Source: Streptomyces xantholiticus
Lineage (GTDB): Bacteria; Actinomycetota; Actinomycetes; Streptomycetales; Streptomycetaceae
DNA length: 54,734 bases
Reading direction: 5' to 3'
NCBI RefSeq assembly: GCF_014651015.1
Contig: NZ_BMWB01000036.1
Span: 1 to 54,734 of the forward strand
How positions within the stretch are numbered: the first letter of the stretch is position 1; each line of letters begins with the position of its first letter. This document shows positions 7,066 to 16,671 of the stretch, piece by piece. The notes beneath the pieces are model-generated. The model was given only the letters and a program-made list of their open reading frames with translations. It had not been told where the DNA came from and searched no databases. A program made the position numbers and the translations under genes.

Positions 7066-8630
7066 GCGCCCGCCCGAGCGGTACCGCCCGACGGGGCCGC
7101 GACCGCAAGGCCGAGGTACTGATGCCCGCACCCGGCCGGAACCGGTTCGAGTACGGGGACGCGCCGTCCGTCGCCGTCGTCGGCGGTGGAATCGCCGGTC
7201 TCGCCGCGGCCACTCTGCTGGCCGAACGCGGCGCCCGCGTGACCCTCTACGAACAGGAGGAATCACTCGGCGGCCGTCTCGCCGGCCGCCGGACCCGCCT
7301 GGCCGACGGCTCCGTGGCGACCATGAGCCGCGGCTTCCACGCCTTCTTCCGGCAGTACTACAACCTGCGCGGCCTGCTGCGACGCACCGACCCCGCCCTC
7401 ACGCGGCTCACCCCACTGCCCGACTACCCTCTGCGGCACAGCGGCGGGCTGACCGACAGCTTCGCCCGCGTCCCGCGGACCCCGCCGTTCAGCGCGCTCG
7501 GATTCGTCGCCCTGAGCCCCACCTTCGGCTGGCGGGACCTCGCCACCATGGACGCCCGGGCGGCACTGCCGCTCCTCGACGTCCGCGTGCCCGAGGTCTA
7601 CGAACGCTTCGACGGCATCACCGCGACTTCGTTCCTGGAGGCGGTCCGCTTCCCCGAGGCCGCCCACCACCTCGCGTTCGAGGTGTTCTCCCGAAGTTTC
7701 TTCGCCGATCCGCGTGAACTGTCCGCCGCTGAACTGCTGCTGATGTTCCACATCTACTTCCTCGGCTCGGCGGAGGGCCTGCTCTTCGACGTGCCGAACG
7801 ACCCCTTCCCGCAGGCGCTCTGGGAGCCGCTCGGCGACTACCTCCAGCGCCTCGGGACGGCCGTGCGCACCGGCTCACCCGTGCACGGCGTCCATCCGCG
7901 CGACGCCGGGGGAGCCGAGGTGCGGACCGACACCGGCGTGGACCGTCACGAAGCGGTGGTGCTCGCCCTCGACACCGAGGGACTGCGCCGGCTCGTCGCC
8001 GCGTCACCCGGCCTGGGCACCGCCGCCTGGCGCGACGACGTCGCCGCGGTGCGCACCGCCCCGCCGTTCCTCGTCTCCCGGCTCTGGCTCGATCGGCCGG
8101 TGTGCGCCACTCGTGCGGGATTCCTCGGCACCAGCGGGTACGGCGGCCTGGACAACATCAGCGTCCTGGAACGGTACGAGGGCGAGGCCGCGCGCTGGGC
8201 CGCCCGGAACCGTGGCTCGGTGGTGGAACTGCACGCCTACGCCGTCGCCGCCGACGCGGAATCGGAGAAGGTGCAGAACAGGCTCGTCGAGCAACTGCAG
8301 CAGGTGTACCCGGAGACGCGTCAGGCGCGCATCGTCGACGTCCGGCACGAGTGGCGCTCGGACTGCCCGCTCTTCGCCGTCGGCTCCCACCACCGGCGAC
8401 CAACCGTGCGGACGCCCCACCCATGGCTGACGCTTGCCGGTGACGCGATCCGCTGCGATCTTCCGGTCGCGCTCATGGAACGCGCCGCCACCACCGGCTT
8501 CCTGGCGGCGGGGGCCCTGCTCGCCGCCTGGGGCATCCGGGGCCAGGTGCTGTGGACGGTTCCCCGGGCGGGCCGTTCCCCGGCGCTGCGGGCACTCGGC
8601 GCACTCGTGGCACGCCGTGCGCGCGCCTAG
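7062..8630 (+). CDS. crtU: Beta-carotene desaturase/methyltransferase CrtU (isorenieratene synthase type)
   Basis: CrtU converts beta-ionone rings to aromatic rings, combining desaturation and methyl migration, to give isorenieratene. The 522-residue protein has an FAD-binding motif VAVVGGGIAGLAAATLLAERG (starting near residue 38), then EQEESLGGRLAGRR. The FYF-rich stretch MSRGFHAFFRQYYNLR and the C-terminal WLTLAGDAIRCDLPVALMERA flavoprotein segment follow. These match the CrtU group of FAD amine-oxidase-like enzymes. It starts in an ATGA overlap with crtT. It ends 78 bases from the convergent crtV stop, with a possible small stem (CGGACGA/TCGTCCG) between them. It is the last gene of the crtYTU transcript. 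Confidence 0.92.
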   Translation: MSARPSGTARRGRDRKAEVLMPAPGRNRFEYGDAPSVAVVGGGIAGLAAATLLAERGARVTLYEQEESLGGRLAGRRTRLADGSVATMSRGFHAFFRQYYNLRGLLRRTDPALTRLTPLPDYPLRHSGGLTDSFARVPRTPPFSALGFVALSPTFGWRDLATMDARAALPLLDVRVPEVYERFDGITATSFLEAVRFPEAAHHLAFEVFSRSFFADPRELSAAELLLMFHIYFLGSAEGLLFDVPNDPFPQALWEPLGDYLQRLGTAVRTGSPVHGVHPRDAGGAEVRTDTGVDRHEAVVLALDTEGLRRLVAASPGLGTAAWRDDVAAVRTAPPFLVSRLWLDRPVCATRAGFLGTSGYGGLDNISVLERYEGEAARWAARNRGSVVELHAYAVAADAESEKVQNRLVEQLQQVYPETRQARIVDVRHEWRSDCPLFAVGSHHRRPTVRTPHPWLTLAGDAIRCDLPVALMERAATTGFLAAGALLAAWGIRGQVLWTVPRAGRSPALRALGALVARRARA

Positions 8631-8708
8631 CCGGTGCTCCCCGGCGCCCCCGGCCGCCGAGCGTCCCGGCCCGGACGACCACGACCCGGCCTCGTCCGCC
8701 CGGCGCCG

Positions 8709-9716
8709 TCAGCCCGGGAACCGTCCGGTGCTGCGCAGCGCCCAGCGTCGTTCGGCGTAGGCCAGGTCGTCGCGCCACAGGCGCCCGGCCGTACAGCGCA
8801 TCAACGGGCGCAGCGCGGGGGCTGCTGCCCGGGCCAGCGCGAAGCCGCGCCGGTCCGAGGTGGCGACGACCGCCTCGACCACGGCGGTCCGTGGCCGCTC
8901 GTCGGCCGCACCGGTCAGCGGCGTGGCATGGGTCTCCACCACGGACGTGGCTCCCTCGCCCTGAGTGATGCGCATGACCACCGTGCGCGGCTCCGGCGCG
9001 GTGAACTCGGCGCGGACCGGGACCACCAGACGCCCCGCCACCAGGAAGGAGACGTCGACGACAAAAGCGTCGTCATCGTCACCCTGCGGCTCACGCACCA
9101 CCGTCAGGTCGACGAAGGACTGCGGATGGAACCAGGAGCCGTGCCAGGGGTCCAGCCGGTTGGCCACCACGTCCTGCGGTTCACACCGCCCCACCGTCGT
9201 GAACACGGCGTCCACCCGGCTGCCTGTCGTGGGCCGCACCGGCACGACGGGGCGCTGCGAAGGCTCCTCGCCGCCCACCGTGTCCAGCCGTACCCACACC
9301 AGCACCCCGTCGTCGTGCACGGGGTACGGCGTCCAGCCGGCGAACGGAGAACCGTCCAGGGCCAGTCCGTGCCAGTGGCACACCAGCCTGCCGCACACCA
9401 CGCGGCTGTCGCGCAGAGGGGCACCCAGATGTGGGCAGGCGCCCGGACCCGCGCGCAGTTCACCCGTGTCCGAGCGCCACAGCACGACCTCGACGCCGCC
9501 CACCGTCCTGCCGCACGGGCGCCCGCCGGCGCGCACGTCCCGGGAGGCACCGACGACGAACCAGTTGCCGGAGCGACGTGCACACGCCCGTTTGAGCGCG
9601 TCGGAGATCAGCGCCGGCCGCGCCTCCCGCCAGGTCGGCGACTGCGCCGCCCATTCCGGGCCACGGCGCCGCCGCAGCGGCGATGTCCAGCGAGTCCTGT
9701 CCGCTCGGTCACTCAC
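8709..9716 (-). CDS. crtV: Rieske [2Fe-2S] protein at the crtV position
   Basis: The 335-residue product has a Rieske iron-sulfur signature. Cysteine and histidine lie at residues 94 and 96 (CPHLGAPL), then a second pair at 113 and 116 (CHWHG). These ligate a [2Fe-2S] cluster. The N-terminal ~45 residues are arginine-rich and the C-terminal part (PVVPVRPTTGSRVD, DPWHGSWFHPQ, VETHATPL) is specific to this group. In Streptomyces the fourth gene of crtEIBV occupies this place; its chemical role in carotenoid modification is not settled, and a ring oxidation step is possible. The GTG start at 9716 overlaps the crtB stop (GTGAGTGA), so it is coupled to crtB. It is the last gene of the minus-strand crt operon. 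Confidence 0.82.
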   Translation of the reverse strand: MSDRADRTRWTSPLRRRRGPEWAAQSPTWREARPALISDALKRACARRSGNWFVVGASRDVRAGGRPCGRTVGGVEVVLWRSDTGELRAGPGACPHLGAPLRDSRVVCGRLVCHWHGLALDGSPFAGWTPYPVHDDGVLVWVRLDTVGGEEPSQRPVVPVRPTTGSRVDAVFTTVGRCEPQDVVANRLDPWHGSWFHPQSFVDLTVVREPQGDDDDAFVVDVSFLVAGRLVVPVRAEFTAPEPRTVVMRITQGEGATSVVETHATPLTGAADERPRTAVVEAVVATSDRRGFALARAAAPALRPLMRCTAGRLWRDDLAYAERRWALRSTGRFPG

Positions 9717-10713
9717 TGCCCGTGTCCCTCCCACTCGAGTGCCGTGCCGTGCCGCTTGCCACGGGCGCCGGACGCGGGGCACGGGCGCGCCACCGGGCGC
9801 CGAGCACGTGTACGGCACCGGCCGCGGCGGTGGCCGCACGCCGGCCGCGCGAGACCACCGCACGGTGATGCAGCACGGTGTAGTCATGGCCCGCGATCGC
9901 GTCGAGAATGCCGCCGTACAGGGTGAACGCGGTGTGGATACAGGGGCGCACCCGCGGGTCGAGCATGGCGATGCCGGGTTCCGCCGCCCGGTACACGTCC
10001 CTGGTCATGGCCTCCGCGGCGACGAGCGCCGCGCGGATCCGCGGGTCGCGGCGGCCCGTGCGGCGGCTCCACTCCAGCAGCGGCCTGTCCACACCGTGGG
10101 CGGCGAGCAGGTCCGCGGGCAGGTAGACACGGCCGCGGTCCAGGTCCTCGCCCACGTCCCGCAGGAAGTTGGTGAGCTGGAAGGCCACCCCGAGGGCCGC
10201 CGCATGCGGCGCCGCCTCGTCGCGGGGAACGACCGTACCGAGCACCGGCAGCATCTGCAGGCCGATCACCGCGGCCGAGCCGTGCATGTAGCTCTGCAGG
10301 TCGGCGTAGGTCGGATAGTCCGTGACGGTCAGGTCGGCGCGCATCGAGGCCAGGAAGTCGGCGAACAGCGTGGGCTCGATGTCGTACCGGTCGGCCGTGT
10401 CCGCCACGGCCCGGACCACGGGTTCGTCCCCGCGGCCGGTACGCAGCCCGTGCGCGAGGTCGCTCTCCAGACAGTGCAGCAGCCGGTCACGCTCCTCGGG
10501 TGCCCGGCGCCGGTCGAGAGCGTCCACGATGTCGTCCGCCCAGCGGGCGAAGCCGTACAGCGCGTGCACGGCCGAGCGGCGTTCCAGGGGCAGCAGACGG
10601 GTGGCCAGGAAGTAGGTCCGGCCGTGACGGGCGTTGAGCCCCCGGCATCGGCTGTATGCGGCGCGCAGGGACGGATCGGTGATCCCGGCGGCGTCCAGTT
10701 CACGACGGGTCAT
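9709..10713 (-). CDS. crtB: Phytoene synthase CrtB
   Basis: CrtB condenses two geranylgeranyl diphosphates head to head to phytoene, the committed carotenoid step. The 334-residue protein has both aspartate-rich Mg-diphosphate motifs: DDIVD at residues 60-64 and DVGED at 186-190, the second inside FQLTNFLRDVGEDLDRGRVYLP. The start MTRRELDAAGITDPSLRAAY and the motif YGFARWADD are typical. The ATG at 10713 lies 14 bases inside the end of crtI, and its stop overlaps the crtV start. Its C-terminal ~40 residues are Arg/Ala-rich and poorly conserved, which is usual. Confidence 0.94.
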   Translation of the reverse strand: MTRRELDAAGITDPSLRAAYSRCRGLNARHGRTYFLATRLLPLERRSAVHALYGFARWADDIVDALDRRRAPEERDRLLHCLESDLAHGLRTGRGDEPVVRAVADTADRYDIEPTLFADFLASMRADLTVTDYPTYADLQSYMHGSAAVIGLQMLPVLGTVVPRDEAAPHAAALGVAFQLTNFLRDVGEDLDRGRVYLPADLLAAHGVDRPLLEWSRRTGRRDPRIRAALVAAEAMTRDVYRAAEPGIAMLDPRVRPCIHTAFTLYGGILDAIAGHDYTVLHHRAVVSRGRRAATAAAGAVHVLGARWRARAPRPAPVASGTARHSSGRDTGSE

Positions 10714-12265
10714 CGGCACCTGCCGCGGTTGGGGTGGGCGGGGCGGCGGCCGGGGCCGGCCGGGTTCGAGCGGGGTGGCGCTCCGAGGAGCCGGTGACGC
10801 GGGCGGCGGCGAGTTTGCCGCTGATGAGCACCGTCGGGACGCCGACGCCGGGGGTGGTCCCGCAGCCGGCCAGCACCACGTTGTCCAGTCCGCGTACCAG
10901 GTTGCGCGGGCGGAAGGGCCCGGTCTGGGCGAACGTGTGGGAGACCGAGAAGGGGCTGCCCGCCGCATGGCCCTGTGCCGTCCAGTCCAGCGGGGTCACC
11001 AGGAGCTCCTCCTCGATGCTGCCCGCGAACCCGTCCAGGCCCCGGCGCTCCAACTCGTCGACCAGGCTGTCGCGGTAGCGCGGGCCCAGGTCCCGCCAGG
11101 TTGCGGCGGCGGGGCCGACGGTGGTGTTCGGACAGGGGGCCAGGACGTAGTGGAGGTGGCGGCCCGGCGGCGCGAGGGTGGCATCGTGTGCCGTCGGGCG
11201 GGTGATCAGCAGGGACGGGTCGCTCATCAGCGCTCCCGAGCGGGTCAGTTCGTCGAACGTGCGCTCCCATGCCGCCCCGAAGGAGAGCGTGTGATGGGCG
11301 AGGCCGGGCCAGGTGCGGTCCGTCCCGGCGTGCAGGATCACTGCCGAGGGTGCGTGCCGCAGCCGGACCGGGCGTCGGGGAGCTCGCCCCAGGAGCCGGT
11401 GAGCGGCCGACAGTTCGCAGCTCAGCACCACCGCGTCACAAGGGATCCGCTCACCTGAGGCCAGGTGTACGGCCCTCACCCGGTCCGCCGAGCGTTCCAG
11501 CGTGCTCACCTCGGCCGACCATCGCAGGTGGGCACCGGCGTCGGCAGCCGCCGCGGCCATGGCGCGGGGGAGCGCGTGCATGCCGCCCTTGGGGAACCAG
11601 ACGCCGGCCACGGTGTCCATGTAGGCGATCACCGCGTAGGCCGCGAGGGCTCGGGCGGGGGCCACCCCGGCGTACAGGGCCTGGAAGGAGAAGACACGGC
11701 GCAGCCGGGCGTCGGAGAGGAAGCGGCCGATTTGGTGGTCCAGCCGCCCGAAGCCGCCGAGCGCCGCCAGACGTGCCAGATCCGGGTGCAGGAGTGGGAG
11801 GGGCGAGTCGAAGTTGGTGTCGATGAAGCGTCGTATCTGCGCCCGGTACAGCCGCTGAAGCCAGTCCCGCAGCCTGCGGTAGCCCGCCGCCTCCGTCGGT
11901 CCGGCGAAACGCCGCACTTCCGCCTCCATCGCCTCGCCGCCGGTGTGTACGTCGAGCGAGGTCCCGTCCGCGAAGGCCGCCCGATAGGCAGGGTGCAGGG
12001 CCACCAGTTCGACATGGTGGTCGAGGCTGTCGCCGACGGCCGCGAAGGCCTCGTCGGCCAGGTGCGGCATGGTCAGCACCGTGGGACCGGTGTCCACCTG
12101 GTATCCGCCGAGCCGTACGCGGCCGGCCCGGCCGCCCGGACCGGCGTCCCGTTCGACGACCGTGACCCGGCGGCCGGCGCCCAGCAGGTGGAGGGCACAG
12201 GCCAGGCCGGACAGTCCGGCACCCACCACGACGACGTGGTCGGTCGGTCCCGTCACCGTCCTCAC
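10700..12265 (-). CDS. crtI: Phytoene desaturase CrtI
   Basis: CrtI desaturates phytoene to lycopene using FAD at the membrane. The 521-residue protein opens with VVVVGAGLSGLACALHLLGAG (GAGLSG at residues 15-20) and continues with DAGPGGRAGRVRLGGYQVDTG. It ends with LVRGLDNVVLAGCGTTPGVGVPTVLISGKLAA, the C-terminal FAD-contact signature of bacterial CrtI. The GTG start at 12265 sits in a GTGA overlap with the crtE stop, and its end overlaps crtB. A Pro/Ala-rich tail of ~25 residues follows the conserved end. Together with CrtE and CrtB it makes lycopene for CrtY on the opposite operon. Confidence 0.94.
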   Translation of the reverse strand: MRTVTGPTDHVVVVGAGLSGLACALHLLGAGRRVTVVERDAGPGGRAGRVRLGGYQVDTGPTVLTMPHLADEAFAAVGDSLDHHVELVALHPAYRAAFADGTSLDVHTGGEAMEAEVRRFAGPTEAAGYRRLRDWLQRLYRAQIRRFIDTNFDSPLPLLHPDLARLAALGGFGRLDHQIGRFLSDARLRRVFSFQALYAGVAPARALAAYAVIAYMDTVAGVWFPKGGMHALPRAMAAAAADAGAHLRWSAEVSTLERSADRVRAVHLASGERIPCDAVVLSCELSAAHRLLGRAPRRPVRLRHAPSAVILHAGTDRTWPGLAHHTLSFGAAWERTFDELTRSGALMSDPSLLITRPTAHDATLAPPGRHLHYVLAPCPNTTVGPAAATWRDLGPRYRDSLVDELERRGLDGFAGSIEEELLVTPLDWTAQGHAAGSPFSVSHTFAQTGPFRPRNLVRGLDNVVLAGCGTTPGVGVPTVLISGKLAAARVTGSSERHPARTRPAPAAAPPTPTAAGADDPS

Positions 12266-13401
12266 ATGTCCCCCTGGGTGCGGAGCGGGGTGACGCACGA
12301 TGCCCGTTCGACCAGCGCGGCGAACTCCCGTCGGACGGCGGGCTCGGCGCCGGTGGCCTCGAAGTGCCCGAGGCTCGTGGTCGCCAACTCCACGATCTTC
12401 GACTCCACCACGGCCCGGGAGCCGGTCCGCTCCAACGCCCTTCGCATGTGCTCGACGGTGTGCTCCGGCCGGGGGCCCGCTGACGGGGCGAGTACGGCTG
12501 CGGCCTCCTTGTCCCCGGAGGCGTCGGCGAGTTCGAGGGCGACGGCGAGGAGGTAGGTGAGCTTGCGTGACCCCAGGTCGTCGCCTACCGGCTTGCCCGT
12601 CGACGCCGGGTCACCGAAGGCGCCGAGGAGGTCGTCGCGGAGCTGGAAGGCCAACCCCGCGCACCGGCCGGCGGCACGCAACGCGTCCAGGGACGGGCCG
12701 GCGGCGGCCAGCGACGCGCCCAGCGCCAAGGGCCGCTCGACGGTGTACAGGGCGCTCTTGAGGGTGGCGATGGTCAGCGCCTCGTCGACGCCGGACGAGC
12801 CGCTTGCCTGCGCGTGGAGGTCGCGGTACTGCCCGGCGACCATTTCCCCGCGCATCGCCTGCCACTCGCGGTAGAGCCGCGGGCCGTGCGGCGAACCGAG
12901 TGCCGTCTCCGTCAGCAGATCGTCCGCCCAGGCCAGCGCCAGGTCGCCGGCGAGCACGGCGGCGGAGGTCCCGAACGACTCCGCCGAGCCGGTCATCCGT
13001 GCTGCCCAGTGCATGCGGGCGAGGTCGACGTGCATCGCCGGTGCTCCCCGGCGCAGCAGCGATCCGTCCATCACATCGTCGTGTATGAGGGCGCATGCCT
13101 GGAGGAGTTCGAGGGCCGCTCCCGTGTGCACGACCGCCGTGGCGTCGCCCGAGCCACCCACGGCCCGCCATCCGCACCACGCGAACGCGGAACGCAGCCG
13201 CTTCCCACCGCGCCGGACGAACGCTGCGACGCGGCCGGCGACGTCCAGGGCGAACACGGGGTCCACGCCGCGGGCCCGGTCCAGACCCGCGTCGAGGACG
13301 TGTCCCAGGACCGTCTCGACGGCCCTGCAGGCGTCGAGGGCCGTGAGCGGCTCGTCGACGAGTCCCGCCGGTTCCGCCACGGTCGGCCGCAGTCCAAGCA
13401 T
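12262..13401 (-). CDS. crtE: Geranylgeranyl diphosphate synthase CrtE
   Basis: CrtE extends allylic diphosphates with IPP to geranylgeranyl diphosphate. The 379-residue protein has the first aspartate-rich motif DDVMD at residues 108-112 (ALIHDDVMDGSLLRRG) and the second region FQLRDDLLGAFGDP with its DD pair at 256-257. RRGGKRLRSAF near residue 63 binds diphosphate. The ATG at 13401 is preferred because GAGGGG lies six bases ahead; an in-frame GTG at 13428 is the alternative. Between them and just upstream are three TACAG-type repeats that may be part of the promoter. It is coupled to crtI by a GTGA overlap. Confidence 0.92.
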   Translation of the reverse strand: MLGLRPTVAEPAGLVDEPLTALDACRAVETVLGHVLDAGLDRARGVDPVFALDVAGRVAAFVRRGGKRLRSAFAWCGWRAVGGSGDATAVVHTGAALELLQACALIHDDVMDGSLLRRGAPAMHVDLARMHWAARMTGSAESFGTSAAVLAGDLALAWADDLLTETALGSPHGPRLYREWQAMRGEMVAGQYRDLHAQASGSSGVDEALTIATLKSALYTVERPLALGASLAAAGPSLDALRAAGRCAGLAFQLRDDLLGAFGDPASTGKPVGDDLGSRKLTYLLAVALELADASGDKEAAAVLAPSAGPRPEHTVEHMRRALERTGSRAVVESKIVELATTSLGHFEATGAEPAVRREFAALVERASCVTPLRTQGDM

Positions 13402-13404
13402 GCT

Positions 13405-13450
13405 CGGCCCCTCTTCACCATCGGTCACCTGTACACCTGTGCTTCTGTAC
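13405..13450 (-). promoter_or_regulatory. Possible crtE control region with TACAG repeats
   Basis: On the minus strand the sequence ahead of crtE reads GGTACAGAAGCACAGG followed by TGTACAGGTGACC, so ACAG recurs three times at roughly 9-10 base spacing. CarH/LitR-type regulators bind TGTACA-like repeats, so this could be a light-regulator site. No clear -35/-10 pair is visible. The call is tentative because the local litR copy is broken. Confidence 0.25.
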
Positions 13451-15062
13451 CCCACCGGGGTGCGGATGCGCCGATTTGCCGCCCCGTCGGGGGCCTGTCC
13501 GGGGAACCGCTCACTCCACCGGCCCAGCGGCGCAGGTCTCCTGGCGATGGCTCAGCCCGGCGGTCTCCGGGCCGACGCGATGCCGGTCGGCGAAGCTCCA
13601 GGAGCACCGCGGGCAGGGGGCGGCGCCTGGAGAGCCAGGGGGACCGCAACGGGGGCAGGTACGCCGACGCCTGCGTACGGCGCGTGGCTCCCCAGACGCG
13701 GCCGCGGGCGTGCCGGAAGCGTGCCGCCCCGTCGGCTAGGCCGATCAACGGGGCGGGATGGCGGAGCCCCGCGCGTCGGTCCTCCGGGAGCCGCCAGGGC
13801 TCGTGCACGGCCCGGTCGTCCATGTCCTGAAGCTCGGGCACCCAGCGGCGTACGTAGGCGCCGCTCGGGTCGTAGCGCCTGCCCTGGAGCACGGGGTTGA
13901 GGACGCGGTGGGGGCGGGTGTCGGTGCCGGTTCCGGCGGCCCACTGCCAGTTGAGCTGGTTGTTGACGATGTCGCCGTCCACGAGCAGGTCCGGGAAGTG
14001 CCGGGCTCCGATCCGCCAGTCCACGTACAGGGTCCTGGTCAGGAAGCCGGCCACCAGCAGGCGCCCCCGGTTGTGCATCCAGCCCTCGTGGCGCAGTTGG
14101 CGCATCGCAGCATCGACGACCGGATAGCCCGTACGGCCCTCTCGCCAGGCGGCGATGTCCTCGGCCGCCTCGTCCTCGGTCCGCCACCGGTCGTGCCGGG
14201 TGCGGTAGTCCCGGACGGACGATTCGGGCCTGGCCGCCAGGACCTGATGGTGGAAGTCGCGCCAGCACAGCCGGCGGACGGACGCCTCCACCCCGGGTCC
14301 CCCCTGCGCGCGGGCCTGCCGGGCGAGTTCCACCGGCGAGAGGGCGCCGAAATGCAGATAGGGCGACACCCGTGAGGTCGCGTCAGCCGCCAGGTCGTCG
14401 TGCTGCTCGTCGTACCTGGACAACCCCGACCGGACCCACCGCGAGAACCGTTCACGGCCCGCCGTCTCGCCTCCTGAGGGAAGGCCCGGCGAGACTCCGG
14501 ACGGCTCGCCGGGAGAGGGAGCGGCTCGCCGCGCACCGTGTCGGGGACGCGCACAATGCGCGCGCCGGACAGGTCTCCCGCAGCCGCTCGCGCGACCAGC
14601 GGCGGAAGTAGGGGGTGAACACGGCGTAGTGGTCGCTGCCGGCGGGCGTCACGGTGCCCGGCGCGACGGCGGTGATCACCGCGTCGTGCACGCGCAGCGC
14701 CACGCCGCGTTCGCCGAGGGCCTGGCGCAGCAGCTCCTCCCGCCGGTGTGCGTACCGGGTGACGCCCGCGGCCATGTGCACCGCCGCGGCGCCGCACTCG
14801 GCGACGACCGCGCCGACCTCACGGACGACCGGCCCCGAGCGCACCACGAGCCGGCCACCGCGCCGGCGCAGGGAGCCGTCGAGATCGGTCAGCAGTCCGC
14901 GAGGAAGGCACGCCGGTTGGGTGCGTCGAAGCCCGCCGCCCGGACACCGGGGTCGCGGACGAACAGCGGTACCACCTCGTCGCCCGCCGCGAGGGCGGCG
15001 CGCAGCGGCGGATGATCGTGCAGACGCAGGTCCGAGGTGAACAGGACGACCGCGACGGTCAT
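13425..15062 (-). pseudogene. phr: Deoxyribodipyrimidine photolyase with several frameshifts
   Basis: Photolyase repairs cyclobutane pyrimidine dimers with FADH- and blue light. The ATG at 15062 (after GGGAG) gives TVAVVLFTSDLRLHDHPPLR, but the frame stops at 14889 after FLADC, apparently one lost C. Homology resumes in a second frame (VAECGAAAVHMAAGV, TPAGSDHYAVFTPYFRRW), shifts near 14553 to ARIVRVPDTVRGEP, and shifts again near 14515 to GRERFSRWVRSGLSRYDEQ. The C-terminal FAD domain is then long and well kept, with WRDFHHQVLA, DAAMRQLRHEGWMHNR and NNQLNWQW. The usual stop after the ARG terminus is missing, so the frame runs on to 13425. At least three indels are needed, and the net shift is zero. 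All lie in GC repeats or short runs, so sequencing error must be excluded. The gene sits between the SDR/DUF2867 gene and crtE. Confidence 0.8.
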
Positions 15063-15099
15063 GGCATGACTCCCGGTGGGGTGCTGCGGTGCTGTTGCG

Positions 15100-16671
15100 C
15101 TAATGACGGACTCTTCGCGCGCGGCGGGGCCGCCGGGCGCGGCCGGCCTGCGCCGGGGTCCCACGCGCTCTCATGCCCTTGGCGGCGGCCTGGGTGATGT
15201 TGCGGGCCATGCCGCCGAAGACGACGGCGTGGAACGGGGAGACGGACCACCAGTAGGCGTGGCCCAGCAGGCCCCGGGGGTGGAACAGGGCGCGCTGCCG
15301 ATAACGGGTGCGGCCCTCCTCGTCCGTCTCGGAGCACATCTCGAGCCATGCCAGACCCGGCAGCCGCATCTCCGCACGCAAACGCAGCAGCCGTCCGGGC
15401 TCGATCTCCTCGACCCGCCAGAAGTCCAGCGAGTCACCGACCCGCAGGTGCTCGGCGTCACGTCGTCCGCGGCGCAGGCCGACACCGCCGACGAACCGGT
15501 CCAGCCGGCCCCGGACCGCCCAGGCCAGGGGGAACGAGTACCAGCCGGTGTCGCCGCCGATTCCCTCGATCACTCGCCACAGGGACTCCCTGGACGCGTC
15601 GACCGACAACTGCCTCTTGTCCTGGTAGAGGCTGCCGCCGGCCCAGTCCGGGTCGGTGGGCAGCGGATCGCTGGGCGCCCCTGGTGCGGCGGCGGACGAC
15701 CAGCGGGTGGCGACCTGCGCCTCCCGTACCCTGCGCAGCGCCAGGGTCAGCGCCTCGTCGAACGGCAGCGGCCTGCCCGGGGTGTCGGGTACGTACCGGG
15801 CGATGTCGTGCTCGTGGCAGACGACCTCGTGACGCAGCGACTCCGTCAGGGGCCGGGCCAGGTTGGCGGGCACCGGGGTGACCAGGCCGACCCAGTGACT
15901 GGACAGTCCCGGGGTGAGAACCGGTACCGGCACGATGACCCGCCGCCGCAGTCCGGCGACGACGGCGTACCGGCGCATCATGTCCCGGTAGGTCAGGACG
16001 TCCGGGCCGCCGATGTCGAACGCCCGGTCGACATCGGCCGGCATGGTGGCCGAGCCGACGAGATAGCGCAGCACGTCCCGTACCCCGATGGGCTGCGTGC
16101 GGGTGTGCACCCACCTGGGCGTGACCATGACCGGCAGGCGCTCGGTCAGATAGCGCAGCATCTCGAACGACGCCGACCCCGAGCCGATGACCACCGCGGC
16201 GCGCAGCACGGTGGCCGGCACCGGCCCGTCCAGGAAGATCCGCCCGACCTCGGTGCGGGACCGCAGGTGCGGGGACAGCTGCGCTTCCGGGACGCCCCGG
16301 GGCGTGAGCCCGCCGAGGTAGACGATCCGCCGTACCCCTGCGGCATGCGCCTGTTCGGTGAAGAGCCGGGCCGCTTGCCGGTCGGTCTCCTCGAACCCGG
16401 AGCCGCTTGCGAGGGCGTGCACGAGGTAGTACGCGACGTCGATCCCGCGCATGGCCGCGCAGACCGAATCGGCGTCCGTGACGTCCCCCTGAACCGTCTC
16501 GACGTCTGCGGCCCAGGGATGGTCGCGGAGTTTGCCGGGGGAGCGGGCCAGGCACCGTACCCGGTGGCCCACCCCCAGCAGTTCCGGTACCAGACGCCCG
16601 CCGATGTATCCGGACGCTCCGGTGACCAGACAGTGCAGCCGCTCCGTGTGCCGCTGTCCGTCCGTGCCCAC
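15100..16671 (-). CDS. SDR-family NAD(P)-binding protein with C-terminal DUF2867
   Basis: The 523-residue protein has an N-terminal extended-SDR/NmrA-like Rossmann domain (CLVTGASGYIGGRL, TGASGYIGG at residues 17-25) with YYLVHALASGSGFEETDR and VYLGGLTP. From about residue 330 a C-terminal DUF2867 domain follows (RESLWRVIEGIGGDTGWYSFP, LDFWRVEEIEPGRLLRLRAEM). The reaction is unknown. Such proteins occur near carotenoid and photolyase genes in actinobacteria, so a role in pigment or quinone modification is possible. The GTG at 16671 has AGGAGGAG ahead of it, which fixes the start. It is probably the first gene of a minus-strand operon with phr and crtEIBV, 37 bases before phr. Confidence 0.8.
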   Translation of the reverse strand: MGTDGQRHTERLHCLVTGASGYIGGRLVPELLGVGHRVRCLARSPGKLRDHPWAADVETVQGDVTDADSVCAAMRGIDVAYYLVHALASGSGFEETDRQAARLFTEQAHAAGVRRIVYLGGLTPRGVPEAQLSPHLRSRTEVGRIFLDGPVPATVLRAAVVIGSGSASFEMLRYLTERLPVMVTPRWVHTRTQPIGVRDVLRYLVGSATMPADVDRAFDIGGPDVLTYRDMMRRYAVVAGLRRRVIVPVPVLTPGLSSHWVGLVTPVPANLARPLTESLRHEVVCHEHDIARYVPDTPGRPLPFDEALTLALRRVREAQVATRWSSAAAPGAPSDPLPTDPDWAGGSLYQDKRQLSVDASRESLWRVIEGIGGDTGWYSFPLAWAVRGRLDRFVGGVGLRRGRRDAEHLRVGDSLDFWRVEEIEPGRLLRLRAEMRLPGLAWLEMCSETDEEGRTRYRQRALFHPRGLLGHAYWWSVSPFHAVVFGGMARNITQAAAKGMRARGTPAQAGRARRPRRARRVRH

